A stretch of 47,518 nt of DNA from Candidatus Accumulibacter iunctus. GTDB lineage: Bacteria; Pseudomonadota; Gammaproteobacteria; Burkholderiales; Rhodocyclaceae. Positions 30,077 to 38,125 of the stretch are shown one piece after another (position 1 is the first letter of the stretch; each line of letters starts with the position of its first letter). Below the pieces are notes generated by a model. That model had not been told where the DNA came from, ran no database searches, and was given only the letters and a program-made list of their open reading frames with translations. The position numbers and the translations under genes were made by a program. The stretch lies in assembly GCA_002345025.1 (NCBI GenBank), contig DDUX01000030.1, positions 16,846-64,363 of the forward strand, in the 5' to 3' direction.

Positions 30077-32665
30077 ATGATGATGACCACGATGACCCGT
30101 TTGCCGGCGCCCCGCCGACTCGCCTGTCTGATCGCCATTGCCCTGCTCGGACCGCTTGGCTGCGCCAGCCAGCAGGCGATGAGCCCGGGCATGCAGGTGA
30201 TCGACGTCATCCCCGGCAGCGGCCCCGCCGTGATGCCGACCGGCGCTCCGGCAACAGCCGAAGGCGCCCTTGCGGACCCTGCCGGGCAACCACCGCTGGC
30301 TGACCCCTGGCCACGCCAGGTCGCTCTGGCGACCGGCACGACGGCCCTGGTTTACCTGCCGCAGGTCGACGCCTGGCAGGGCAACACGCTCAACTTCCGC
30401 GCCGCCATCTCGCTGCCCGGCAGCGACGCGAATCAACAGACCTTCGGCGTCATCTGGGGCAGCGCGCGCACCGCTGTCGATCGTACGACGCGCAGCGTCG
30501 CCCTCGAGGACTTGCGGCTGACACGGGCACGCTTTCCAACCCTCGCCGACAATGGTGTCGACTACCTCAACCAGTTGCAGAGCGCCCTGCCGGCGGCGAT
30601 GGCCAGCATGTCGCTCGACCTGCTGCAGGGGCAGCTCGCCGCCTCGCAGACGGTGAAGCCGAAGAGCCTGGCGGTGAGCAACGAGCCACCACGGGTGATC
30701 ATCAGTCAGAGCCCGGCTATCCTGGTGCCGATCGACGGCAGCCCGGTCATCCGTTCGGTCGCCGGCTCGCGCTTCGAGCGCGTGATCAACACGCAGGCGC
30801 TGATCGCCCGTTCCCGCCAGGGCAGCACCTGGTACCTGCACGTATTCGACGGCTGGCTCGCCGCCTCGTCGCTCGACGGGCCCTGGTTGCCGGCCAGCGA
30901 GACACCGCCGGGACTCGCCGACCTGGCGCAGCAGCTTGCCGCCAAGGGCAGCGTAGACCTGCTTGACGGCGGGCCGAAAGCCAGCCCGAAGCCGTCGCTC
31001 GCCAATGGTGTGCCAACCATCTACGTGACGCGGACACCGGCTGAACTGATCGTCTTCAAGGGGCAGCCGAACTTCGTTCCGATCACCGGGACCGGCCTGC
31101 TCTGGGCCGACAACACGACTGCCGACGTGCTCGTCAATACCGCCAACGACGACTACTACACCCTGCTTTCGGGCCGCTGGTACCGCGCGCCATCGCTGAC
31201 CGGGCCCTGGACCTTCGTCGCCGCCAACTCGCTGCCGGCGGATTTCGCGCGCATTCCGAAGAACGTTGCCGCCGGGGTCGTCCTCGCTTCGGTGGCGGGA
31301 ACGCCACAGGCGCAGGAAGCGCTGATCGCCAACTCGATCCCGCAAACGGCAGTCGTGCCGCTGCGCAACGGCCCGGCCTTCACGCCGGCGTTTGACGGCG
31401 CGCCGCAATGGCGGCCGATCGCCGGCACGCCGCTGCAGTACGTCGTCAACGCCGCGACACCGATCATCCAGGTCGGCCCGAACGCCTACTACGCGGTACA
31501 GGCCGGCGTCTGGTTCACCGCCAGCGGACTGACCGGGCCGTGGACCGTCGCCAGCAGCGTACCAGCGGTGATCTACGGCATTCCGCCGACTTCAGCACTG
31601 CACTACGTGACCTACGTCCAGGTCTACGGCGGCAGCAGCGACGTGGTGTATGTCGGCTACACGCCGGGCTATCTGGGAACCGTCGTCGCCCCCGACGGCG
31701 TCGTCGTCTATGGCACCGGCTACACCTACGCGCCGTGGATCGGCTCCGTCTGGTATGCGACGCCCTACACCTGGGGATTGGCTGCTGCACCGATCTACAA
31801 CCCCTACATCGGCTTCGGCTTCGGCTTCGGCCTCGGGCTGGCGACGGCCGCCTGGGCCGCGCCCTACTGGGGCGGCGCCTACTACCATCCCGGCTACTGG
31901 GGCTACCCCTGCTGCGGCTCGGCGAGCGCCAACGTCTATGGCCACTGGGGCAACACCGTCTATTCCGGAACGCGCAGCTGGTACGCCAGCGCCGACGGTC
32001 GCGTTGGTACTGCGGCCACCGGCACTTACGCCAACACCCGCAGCGGCACCACCGGTTCATACGCTGCCGGGCGCAGCTACAATCCCTACACGGGCCAGGC
32101 AACGCGCGGCTACGACCGCACCTTCGACACCGCCGGTGGCAGCACCGGCAACGTCGCGCGGGCCGGTTCGTACAATGCCGACACCGGCCAGCGCTCGTAT
32201 GGCTCGAGCGCGACGGTCACCGGCCCGCAAGGCAGTACGCTGTCGAAGACGGCGACGGCGACGGCGGGGCCGCAGGGAGTCGATGCCCAGCACACGGTCA
32301 GTGCTTACGACGCAAGAACTGGCGAGAGCAAGAGCTACACTTCGAGCGGGCTGTTCGGCGCCCACTATGCCGGTGCCGACGGCAACGTTTACCGCAACAG
32401 CGACAGCGGCTGGCAGCAACACGGAGCCAGTGGCTGGCAGTCGGCCAGCGGCGATACCTCGTGGGCCGACCGCGAGCAGCAGACGCGGAGCAGCTTCCAG
32501 GGTGGCTGGGACGGCGGCGACCGTACCGCCGGTGGCTGGGGCGGTGGTGACAACTGGGGCAGCCGCTACGGCGGCGGCAGCAGCTTTGCCGGCCGCTTCG
32601 GTGGCGGCGGCTTTGGCGGCGGCTTTGGTGGCGGCTTCCGCGGCGGCTTCGGTGGCAGACGTTAG
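30077..32665 (+). CDS. large exported protein with W-x-A...L-x-GPW repeats, 'carbohydrate-binding V/XII'-like
   Basis: This 862-residue exported protein has a lipoprotein-like signal (ALLGPLGCASQQ, with Cys near residue 25). A mid-region repeat reads G-x-W-(Y/F/L)-x-A-x-x-L-x-GPW, seen at about 253-270 (GWLAASSLDGPW), 365-380 (GRWYRAPSLTGPW) and 475-490 (GVWFTASGLTGPW). After it come Tyr/Gly-rich segments (VVYVGYTPGYLG; GFGFGFGLG), a Cys pair (YPCCGS) and a C-terminal Gly-rich tail with FGGG repeats. Similar proteins are, from memory, labelled 'carbohydrate-binding family V/XII', but function is unproven. The start at 30077 has a GAGGAT site. The frame extends upstream to 29288, antisense to the NUDIX gene. 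Confidence 0.75.
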   Translation: MMMTTMTRLPAPRRLACLIAIALLGPLGCASQQAMSPGMQVIDVIPGSGPAVMPTGAPATAEGALADPAGQPPLADPWPRQVALATGTTALVYLPQVDAWQGNTLNFRAAISLPGSDANQQTFGVIWGSARTAVDRTTRSVALEDLRLTRARFPTLADNGVDYLNQLQSALPAAMASMSLDLLQGQLAASQTVKPKSLAVSNEPPRVIISQSPAILVPIDGSPVIRSVAGSRFERVINTQALIARSRQGSTWYLHVFDGWLAASSLDGPWLPASETPPGLADLAQQLAAKGSVDLLDGGPKASPKPSLANGVPTIYVTRTPAELIVFKGQPNFVPITGTGLLWADNTTADVLVNTANDDYYTLLSGRWYRAPSLTGPWTFVAANSLPADFARIPKNVAAGVVLASVAGTPQAQEALIANSIPQTAVVPLRNGPAFTPAFDGAPQWRPIAGTPLQYVVNAATPIIQVGPNAYYAVQAGVWFTASGLTGPWTVASSVPAVIYGIPPTSALHYVTYVQVYGGSSDVVYVGYTPGYLGTVVAPDGVVVYGTGYTYAPWIGSVWYATPYTWGLAAAPIYNPYIGFGFGFGLGLATAAWAAPYWGGAYYHPGYWGYPCCGSASANVYGHWGNTVYSGTRSWYASADGRVGTAATGTYANTRSGTTGSYAAGRSYNPYTGQATRGYDRTFDTAGGSTGNVARAGSYNADTGQRSYGSSATVTGPQGSTLSKTATATAGPQGVDAQHTVSAYDARTGESKSYTSSGLFGAHYAGADGNVYRNSDSGWQQHGASGWQSASGDTSWADREQQTRSSFQGGWDGGDRTAGGWGGGDNWGSRYGGGSSFAGRFGGGGFGGGFGGGFRGGFGGRR

Positions 32666-32796
32666 CCGGCGGCAGCGAAACTGCGGCGGGGTGACCGTCG
32701 ACGGCGGCGACCGGCAAGTTGCCTTGACAACCGCGCCCCCCCCGGACATGTGTTCGGATCAGCGCCCGTTGATGGCGTCTGGCGCATGCACCATTG

Positions 32797-32981
32797 TTCA
32801 ATCCGTGCTTATCCGGTTAGCTCCCAATTTCGAAACGGCAGCCTGTCTTTCGTGGGAGAGTGGGATAGCATCCATGTTTCCGGCCTCATGCATGCCCGCA
32901 TGGCAGCGTTGTCCGGGAAATCGGCCAAGAAGTGGAGTGAGCCGCATACAGTGGGAGCTAACCGGATAAGCACGGTTCAAT
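32797..32981. mobile_element. MITE-like element with perfect 24-bp inverted ends and 6-bp target duplication
   Basis: A 173-bp element (32803-32975) has perfect 24-bp terminal inverted repeats at 32803-32826 and 32952-32975, beginning CCGTGCTTATCCGGTTAGCT on each outer end. Both sides are flanked by the direct repeat TTCAAT (32797-32802 and 32976-32981), the mark of a target duplication. There is no open frame inside long enough for a transposase, so it is non-autonomous. It lies in the 329-bp gap between two envelope genes and ends two bases before the next gene's ribosome site (AGGAGGT at 32983-32989). The parent IS is not visible here. Confidence 0.85.
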
Positions 32982-32994
32982 CGAGGAGGTAGTG

Positions 32995-33324
32995 ATGCAA
33001 CGAACCCCAGCAGCAATCTTCGTCCTGTCGGCTTTCGCCCTTGTTCTCGCCGGCTGCGCCAGTCAGCAGCAGATGCTTGCCAGCGAGCAGGATCAGGCGC
33101 TCCTCACGGCCGTGCGTCGTGGCCAGTTCGAGATGTCCTGCCCGACGGCACGCGGCGTCGTGCTCTCGGCCAACATGCTGCAGCCGGTCCTCTGGAACGG
33201 CATCGAGCGCGCCGAGTACACCATCGGCGTCGAGGGCTGTGGGCAGAAGGCGACTTACGTCTCGGTGTGCCCGCTGGGCTCGCCGGGCTGCGTCGCCGTC
33301 TCGGGCCGCAACCTGGCGCAGTAG
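32995..33324 (+). CDS. small outer-membrane lipoprotein of unknown function
   Basis: This 109-residue lipoprotein has the lipobox LVLAGC (acylated Cys near residue 19) after a classic signal peptide. The mature part contains four further cysteines (MSCPTARG, VEGCGQK, VCPLG and PGCVAV), which could form two disulfides. Residues EMSCPTARGVVLSANML and RAEYTIGVEGCGQ give no family I recognise. The ATG at 32995 follows AGGAGGT by 5 bp. The MITE-like element sits immediately upstream, so the original promoter may be disrupted or replaced. Confidence 0.8.
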   Translation: MQRTPAAIFVLSAFALVLAGCASQQQMLASEQDQALLTAVRRGQFEMSCPTARGVVLSANMLQPVLWNGIERAEYTIGVEGCGQKATYVSVCPLGSPGCVAVSGRNLAQ

Positions 33325-33330
33325 AGGTCG

Positions 33331-33375
33331 CCGGCGCGCCCCGACAAGGTCCCGGCGCCGCTGGCGGCGCGCCGG
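33331..33375 (+). terminator. hairpin after the small lipoprotein gene
   Basis: CCGGCGCGCC (33331-33340) pairs with GGCGCGCCGG (33366-33375), a 10-bp stem with a 25-nt loop that is itself GC-rich. It begins 7 bp after the stop. No T-run follows. The remaining part of the gap to 33619 shows nothing further. Confidence 0.45.
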
Positions 33376-33618
33376 GCAGGTACCTGCACCGAAACCGATC
33401 GCACGGTGTGCCACCGCGCAGCCTGACAGATCTGCCGATGCGCAGCGGCGACATCTCGCCAGCAGAGCGAAGTCGCCAGGCAAGCGCCACCGGCATCACT
33501 GCCGACTGCCGCCGTCGGCCAGCAACTCGGCAAATGGAGGTATCATGCGGCCTCTGCGGCACTTGGATTCCCTGTTTGTTCAGCCCGGTTCACCAGCTTG
33601 CAAAGGAGCTCACCCACC

Positions 33619-34062
33619 ATGTTCAAGCAATTCACCTCCTACCTGTCGGTCCTCGCATTTGCCCTTCTCCTGACGGCCTGCGCTACGCCCGGGCAGCAGC
33701 CCGGAGAGATGGAAATCCGTAGCGGGGTGATCGAGCAGATCAGCTTCGTCGAACTTCAGAGCAACCAGCATCAGGGAGTCGGCGCGGTCGTTGGTGGCCT
33801 CGCCGGCCTCGGCATCGGCAGTCTGATCGGCGGGGGCAGCGGACGCGACGTGGCGATGGTTCTGGGAACGATAGGCGGCGCGATCGCCGGCAACCAGATC
33901 CAGAAGCGCTACGACAGGCCAGTCCAGGGGCAGCAGATCATCGTCCGCACGTCCTACGGCGTCCTGGTCTCGGTCACGCAACCGACAAACCAGGCTCTGT
34001 TCCAGGGACAGCGGGTTTTCATCGAGGGTAGCGGTGAAGACGCTCGTGTCGTGCCGCGCTGA
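33619..34062 (+). CDS. glycine-zipper outer-membrane lipoprotein (SlyB/Pcp-like)
   Basis: This 147-residue lipoprotein has the lipobox LLTAC (acylated Cys near residue 21). Its mature part contains a glycine-zipper 2TM segment: VGAVVGGLAGLGIGSLIGGG followed by VLGTIGGAIAGNQIQ. The C-terminal part (RPVQGQQIIVRTSYGVLVSV) is beta-rich as in SlyB/Pcp proteins, which stabilise the outer membrane. AAGGAG precedes the ATG at 33619. An upstream in-frame start at 33598 overlaps that site and is unlikely. Confidence 0.88.
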   Translation: MFKQFTSYLSVLAFALLLTACATPGQQPGEMEIRSGVIEQISFVELQSNQHQGVGAVVGGLAGLGIGSLIGGGSGRDVAMVLGTIGGAIAGNQIQKRYDRPVQGQQIIVRTSYGVLVSVTQPTNQALFQGQRVFIEGSGEDARVVPR

Positions 34063-34132
34063 CCGAATCCCGGTCTCCGGCGGAATCCCGTCAGGCTCGC
34101 AACCGGGATCCGCGCAGGGAGCAGCCGACGGT

Positions 34133-34555
34133 ATGGCGCCTGCTTCGCCCAACCCGGCTGTGTCTCCGCGTTGGCGACGGCAGAGCCATCGTCCCGCGAC
34201 ATTCCGCCGCACGCTTGCCCTGCTGCTGGTCGCTGCCGCTACCGCCTGTGCGCCCGACGCCTGGCGGCCGGACAGCCGCTATGATGCGTTTCTCGATCAG
34301 GTGCAGGATCGCTGCGGCAACCTCGAGGTCGGCGACCGGCGCATCGGCGCCGACCTCATCCAGGGTCCTGATTCGTATTTTCTCGACCTCACTTCGCGCT
34401 ATTTCCACCGCCAGATATCGCCTGCGAACTATGCCAACGCACTTGCTGGTACCTTTGCCAGCGACCCGGGATCAGCTGCCATTCGCTGCATCCTCGCTGT
34501 TCCTCGCAGCAACGACCCGATGCCGATGCCGATGCCGCCAGCGCTGCTGCAGTGA
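34133..34555 (+). CDS. putative lipoprotein, unknown function
   Basis: This is a 140-residue product if it starts at ATG 34133 (AGGGAG about 11 bp upstream). A hydrophobic LLLVAAATAC resembles a lipobox, preceded by a basic stretch (RWRRQSHRPATFRRT) that is long for a signal n-region, so the start may be further in, for example GTG 34160. The mature part has two cysteines and LDQVQDRCGNLEVGDRRIGA, with a Pro/Met-rich C-terminus (PMPMPMPP). I do not recognise a family. An ATG at 34034 would overlap the previous gene. Confidence 0.55.
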   Translation: MAPASPNPAVSPRWRRQSHRPATFRRTLALLLVAAATACAPDAWRPDSRYDAFLDQVQDRCGNLEVGDRRIGADLIQGPDSYFLDLTSRYFHRQISPANYANALAGTFASDPGSAAIRCILAVPRSNDPMPMPMPPALLQ

Positions 34556-34680
34556 TCACAGCCGGGACACCCCGACCGCCGGCCGCAGGGCTGGCCGCTT
34601 GGCCCTTCCGCCGGCACCGCAGCCGGTGACCGGGCGCGCAGCCCTGCAGCCCTGAAGCATGACGCGCGAAGCCCCGTCGC

Positions 34681-35081
34681 AGCATTGGCCAGAGAGACTT
34701 GATCGAAGCGCTCGAGCGCGTCACGAACAGCTCCAACTCCTGTCCGCTCGATCGCCTGGCGATCGTCGGTGCAGTCGCTGCCATCGCCGACAAGGAGTAC
34801 TTCGAGAGGACCCGACAGGCGGTCAACCGCAGTCGCGAAACGCTGCGCGGGCCCTGCTGGCGCTTGGCTTCGACGTCCTGCCGTCAGCCGCCAACTTCAT
34901 CTTCGTCCGTCACCCACAGCACGACGCCGGCGAACTCGCGGCGCGGCTGCGGCAACGCGGCATCATCGTTCGCCACTTCCGGCTGCCGCGGATCGAGCAG
35001 TACCTGCGCATCACCGTCGGCAGCGACGAGCAGTGCAACCTGCTGCTCCAGGCGTTGCAGGAACTGCTCGCGCGGCGGTGA
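34681..35081 (+). pseudogene. hisC: hisC C-terminal fragment with a frameshift (histidinol-phosphate aminotransferase)
   Basis: This remnant corresponds to about the last third of histidinol-phosphate aminotransferase. In one frame it reads SIGQRDLIEALERVTNSSNS, CPLDRLAIVGAVAAIADKEY and FERTRQAVNRSRETL. Near 34850 the frame changes and continues GFDVLPSAANFIFVRHPQHD and RGIIVRHFRLPRIEQYLRIT, ending at 35081. The PLP-lysine region and N-terminal two thirds are absent upstream. The fragment cannot be functional. It lies 43 bp before the histidine kinase gene, so recombination or an assembly fault may have joined these sequences. Confidence 0.85.
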
Positions 35082-35124
35082 GCATGCGGTGGAATGGCGG
35101 CGACCAGGACGGCGGTGAGCCGGC

Positions 35125-37065
35125 GTGAGTGCGGCGGCTCCATTGAACACGCCCCGGTGCCGCGGCCCCTCTTGGCACGCGTTGCGTCGGGCCTGGCTGC
35201 GGCCGCACGCGGCGCTCGTCGGCTTGCTCATGCTGACGATGGTCGGACTGCCCGTCGCAGCCGTCGCCAAGGCGCGGAGCGTGTTGGTGCTCTACGCGTT
35301 CGGCCGGTTGCTGCCGGCAAACATCGAGTTCGATCGTGCCTTTCGCGAAGCGATCAGCACGACGGGCTTGCCGCCGGTCAGCGTGTTCGACGAATTCCTG
35401 GACCAGCCCCGCTTCGCCAACGAGACCAATGCACGAGTGCTCGCGCGTTACCTGCGCGACAAGTACGCCTCACAGCCACCCGACATCGTCGTCGTTGCCG
35501 CCAGCGAGGCGCTCCTCTTCCTCCTGCAGCATCGCACGGAACTCTTCCCGCGGGTTCCCGTGGTGCATGCAGCGGTCAGTCGCTCGGTGTTGGACTCGCT
35601 TGCCAGCCTCCCCGCCGACGTGGTCGGAGTGCCGATCGAGTACGACTTTTCCGGCACCATCGAGCAGGCGCTGCGCTGGCATCCGCAGGCCCGACGACTG
35701 CTGATCGTCACCGGCAGCAGCACGTCGGACCGTCGGTTCGAAGCCCGGCTGCGCGCCGAGGCGCCTCGCTTCCGCAGCCGGGCGGCGGTCGAGTTTCTCG
35801 CTGGTTTGCCGACAGACGTCCTGCTGCAGCGGCTCGCCGAGCTGCCGCGAGACAGCGTGGTATTCACCACCGGCTATTTCGAGGATGGCGACGGCCGCGA
35901 ATTCACACCGCGATCCTCGGCCGAGGCCATGGCGCGCGTCGCCAGTGCTCCGATCTATGGGCCGTTCGACACCTTCATCGGCACCGGCGTCGTTGGCGGC
36001 CGCGTGCCGAGCTTTGCCGACATGGGTCGGCAAAGCGCAGAGATCGTCAGTGCCCTGCTTGCCGGTGTTGAACCCGGAGCACTGCGCCTGCCCCCCGTGA
36101 TGCCCAATGCGCTCGCGGTGGACTGGCGGCAGGTTCGCCGTTGGCGAATCGACGAGAACATGATTCCGGTGGCCGCGAGAGTGCACTTCCGTGATCCCAC
36201 CTTGCTGGAGGAGCACGGCGGGATCGTGCTGGCAGCCACCTCGGTCCTGCTTCTGCAAGCCTTGCTGATCGGTTGGCTCGTATTCGAGCGCCGGCGCCGA
36301 CGCCTCGCCGAACAGGCGACCCAGAAACAGCGCTTCGAGCTCGCGCACGCGTCACGCCTGGCGGTTGTCGGCGAACTCAGCGCTTCGATTGCGCACCAGA
36401 TCAACCAGCCGCTGGGCGCGATTCTGGCCAACGCGGAAGCCGCCGAGCTGATGCTGGAGTCTGGAGGAGACTGTCGCGACGAACTGCAACGGATTCTCTC
36501 CGACATCCGGCAGGATGACCTGCGGGCTGGCGAGGTCATCCGGCACCTGCGCTCGCTGCTCGAGAAGCACGAATGCGAACGACACCTCTTTGCCCTTGAC
36601 GCGGCGGCGCGTGACGTCGCGTCGTTGCTGCAGGCCGAGGCTCGGCGGCGCCGCATCGGCCTTGAGGTTCGGCTTCCGAACACTCCTGCCTGGGTCCTCG
36701 GTGACCGAGTTCAGATCCAGCAGGTGATGATCAACCTGATCCTCAACGCCATGGACGCAGTCGCCGAGGCGACCGCATCCCGGCGTGCGGTCGTCTTCAC
36801 TCTCGACAGCGATGCAGGAAGCGCCACCGTCACCGTACGTGACCATGGGCATGGTATCCCGCCACAGGACCAGCCCAGGATCTTCGATTCGTTCTTCAGC
36901 ACCAAGGAGAAGGGAATGGGACTCGGGCTGGCCATCGCGCGCAGCATCGTCGAGACACATGCCGGCAGGATCTGGCTTGACCCGATCGTTGGCGAGGGCG
37001 CGGCGTTCTGCGTCGAGCTGCCGCTGGCCGTTGTTGCGGAGGAAGCGAGAGCGGGAAGCCCATGA
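35125..37065 (+). CDS. sensor histidine kinase with ABC-type periplasmic substrate-binding domain
   Basis: This 646-residue inner-membrane sensor has a signal/anchor near 28-48, then a periplasmic domain of about 300 residues related to ABC transporter substrate-binding proteins (RSVLVLYAFGRLLPANIEFD, PDIVVVAASEALLF, NALAVDWRQVRRW). A membrane helix (about 373-393) leads to the kinase core: H-box ASIAHQINQPLGAILANAEA, N-box QQVMINLILNAMDAV, G1 VRDHGHGIP and G2 GLGLAIARS. It should phosphorylate the FixJ-type regulator encoded next, whose ATG overlaps its stop (ATGA). GTG 35125 is the first possible start after an in-frame stop. The ligand is unknown. Confidence 0.92.
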   Translation: MSAAAPLNTPRCRGPSWHALRRAWLRPHAALVGLLMLTMVGLPVAAVAKARSVLVLYAFGRLLPANIEFDRAFREAISTTGLPPVSVFDEFLDQPRFANETNARVLARYLRDKYASQPPDIVVVAASEALLFLLQHRTELFPRVPVVHAAVSRSVLDSLASLPADVVGVPIEYDFSGTIEQALRWHPQARRLLIVTGSSTSDRRFEARLRAEAPRFRSRAAVEFLAGLPTDVLLQRLAELPRDSVVFTTGYFEDGDGREFTPRSSAEAMARVASAPIYGPFDTFIGTGVVGGRVPSFADMGRQSAEIVSALLAGVEPGALRLPPVMPNALAVDWRQVRRWRIDENMIPVAARVHFRDPTLLEEHGGIVLAATSVLLLQALLIGWLVFERRRRRLAEQATQKQRFELAHASRLAVVGELSASIAHQINQPLGAILANAEAAELMLESGGDCRDELQRILSDIRQDDLRAGEVIRHLRSLLEKHECERHLFALDAAARDVASLLQAEARRRRIGLEVRLPNTPAWVLGDRVQIQQVMINLILNAMDAVAEATASRRAVVFTLDSDAGSATVTVRDHGHGIPPQDQPRIFDSFFSTKEKGMGLGLAIARSIVETHAGRIWLDPIVGEGAAFCVELPLAVVAEEARAGSP

Positions 37066-37688
37066 GCGAAGCACCTCTGGTCCACGTCGTCGATGACGAC
37101 GACTCGCTCCGTACCGCCCTGTTGCGGCTGCTCGGGGCTGCCGGTTACGAGGCGCGTGGCTACGCGTCTGCGGGTGACTTCCTGCTGCAGCCGTTGCCCG
37201 ACCGTCCCGGCTGCCTGCTGCTCGATCTGAACATGCCCGGCGGCCCGTCGGGTCTCGAGCTGCAGGCCGCTTTGCGGCGCCAGGGCGTTGCCCTGCCGGT
37301 GGTCTTCCTCACCGGCTATGGGGATGTGGCGTCGAGTGTGCGGGCGCTGCAAACGGGCGCGGTGGATTTTCTGAGCAAGCCGGTCGAAGGTGAAACGCTG
37401 CTCAAGGCGCTGCAGCGGGCTCTCAGCCGTGACGCGCGGGCGCGCCAGGCGCGCGCACAGGCGGCGGAGTTGACGGCACGCTTCGCGTCCCTGAGCAGCC
37501 GTGAGCGCCAGGTCTTCGATCGCGTGGTCATGGGCAGCCTGAACAAGCTGATCGCCTTTGAGCTGGCCATCAGCGAGCGTACGGTCAAGGCACTGCGGGC
37601 GCAAGTGATGCACAAGCTGGGAGCGCACTCGGTCGCTGATCTCGGCCGCTTGGCGGAGCGCCTGCGACAGTTGGCGAAGGACGGGTAG
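37062..37688 (+). CDS. FixJ-family response regulator
   Basis: This 208-residue DNA-binding regulator has a receiver domain (HVVDDDDSL acidic pocket, phospho-acceptor Asp55 in LLLDLNMPG, FLTGYGDV switch region, SKPVEG lysine) and a LuxR-type helix-turn-helix (LSSRERQVFDRVVMGSLNK, ISERTVKALRAQVMHKLG). It is the partner of the upstream kinase, overlapping it by four bases. Targets are not evident; the sulfatase downstream is 437 bp away. Confidence 0.93.
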   Translation: MSEAPLVHVVDDDDSLRTALLRLLGAAGYEARGYASAGDFLLQPLPDRPGCLLLDLNMPGGPSGLELQAALRRQGVALPVVFLTGYGDVASSVRALQTGAVDFLSKPVEGETLLKALQRALSRDARARQARAQAAELTARFASLSSRERQVFDRVVMGSLNKLIAFELAISERTVKALRAQVMHKLGAHSVADLGRLAERLRQLAKDG

Positions 37689-38125
37689 CGCGCACCTAGC
37701 GTGCCGGCACACCAGACGAAGCCAGGCATGCCGTCGGCAGCCAGCCAGATGGTGGCAACGTTCCGGCTGCCGTCCCGACAACTGCCACGGCCAACAGGAG
37801 GCGGTCCCCCAGCGACCAGGAAGGTCAGCGCGGCACGCCCGCTTCCCGTGACGCCCTGCCCCGAAGGGCAAGGTCGGATGCCCCTTTGGCCAGTGGCACC
37901 TTGAACCCGACTGTGGCATCATGACGCCAGCCGGGGGTACCTCGTCGGCGTAGCGCAAGGCAAACGGACGGGCGACCAAGCGTGATCGCATCGGTCGGAT
38001 GGAGGTAGTGGTTTTCCCTGCGTCGAGCGGGATGCCCCGATGACGGTGCAGCCGCTTCCGCGGACCAGTCGTCAGCTTGCTTCGCCTTCTCTTGTCGCAT
38101 CACGGATCATGTCAGGGAGATGGAG
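37689..38125. other. intergenic region upstream of the sulfatase
   Basis: This 437-bp region contains no convincing gene. I see no clear sigma-70 or sigma-54 pair. AGGGAG at 38114-38119 is the ribosome site for the sulfatase. Confidence 0.35.

Noticed and set aside
29741..31408. Long minus-strand extension of the NUDIX frame
   Set aside because: Only the part after ATG 29740 matches a protein family and has a ribosome site; the remainder is antisense to the 862-residue exported protein.
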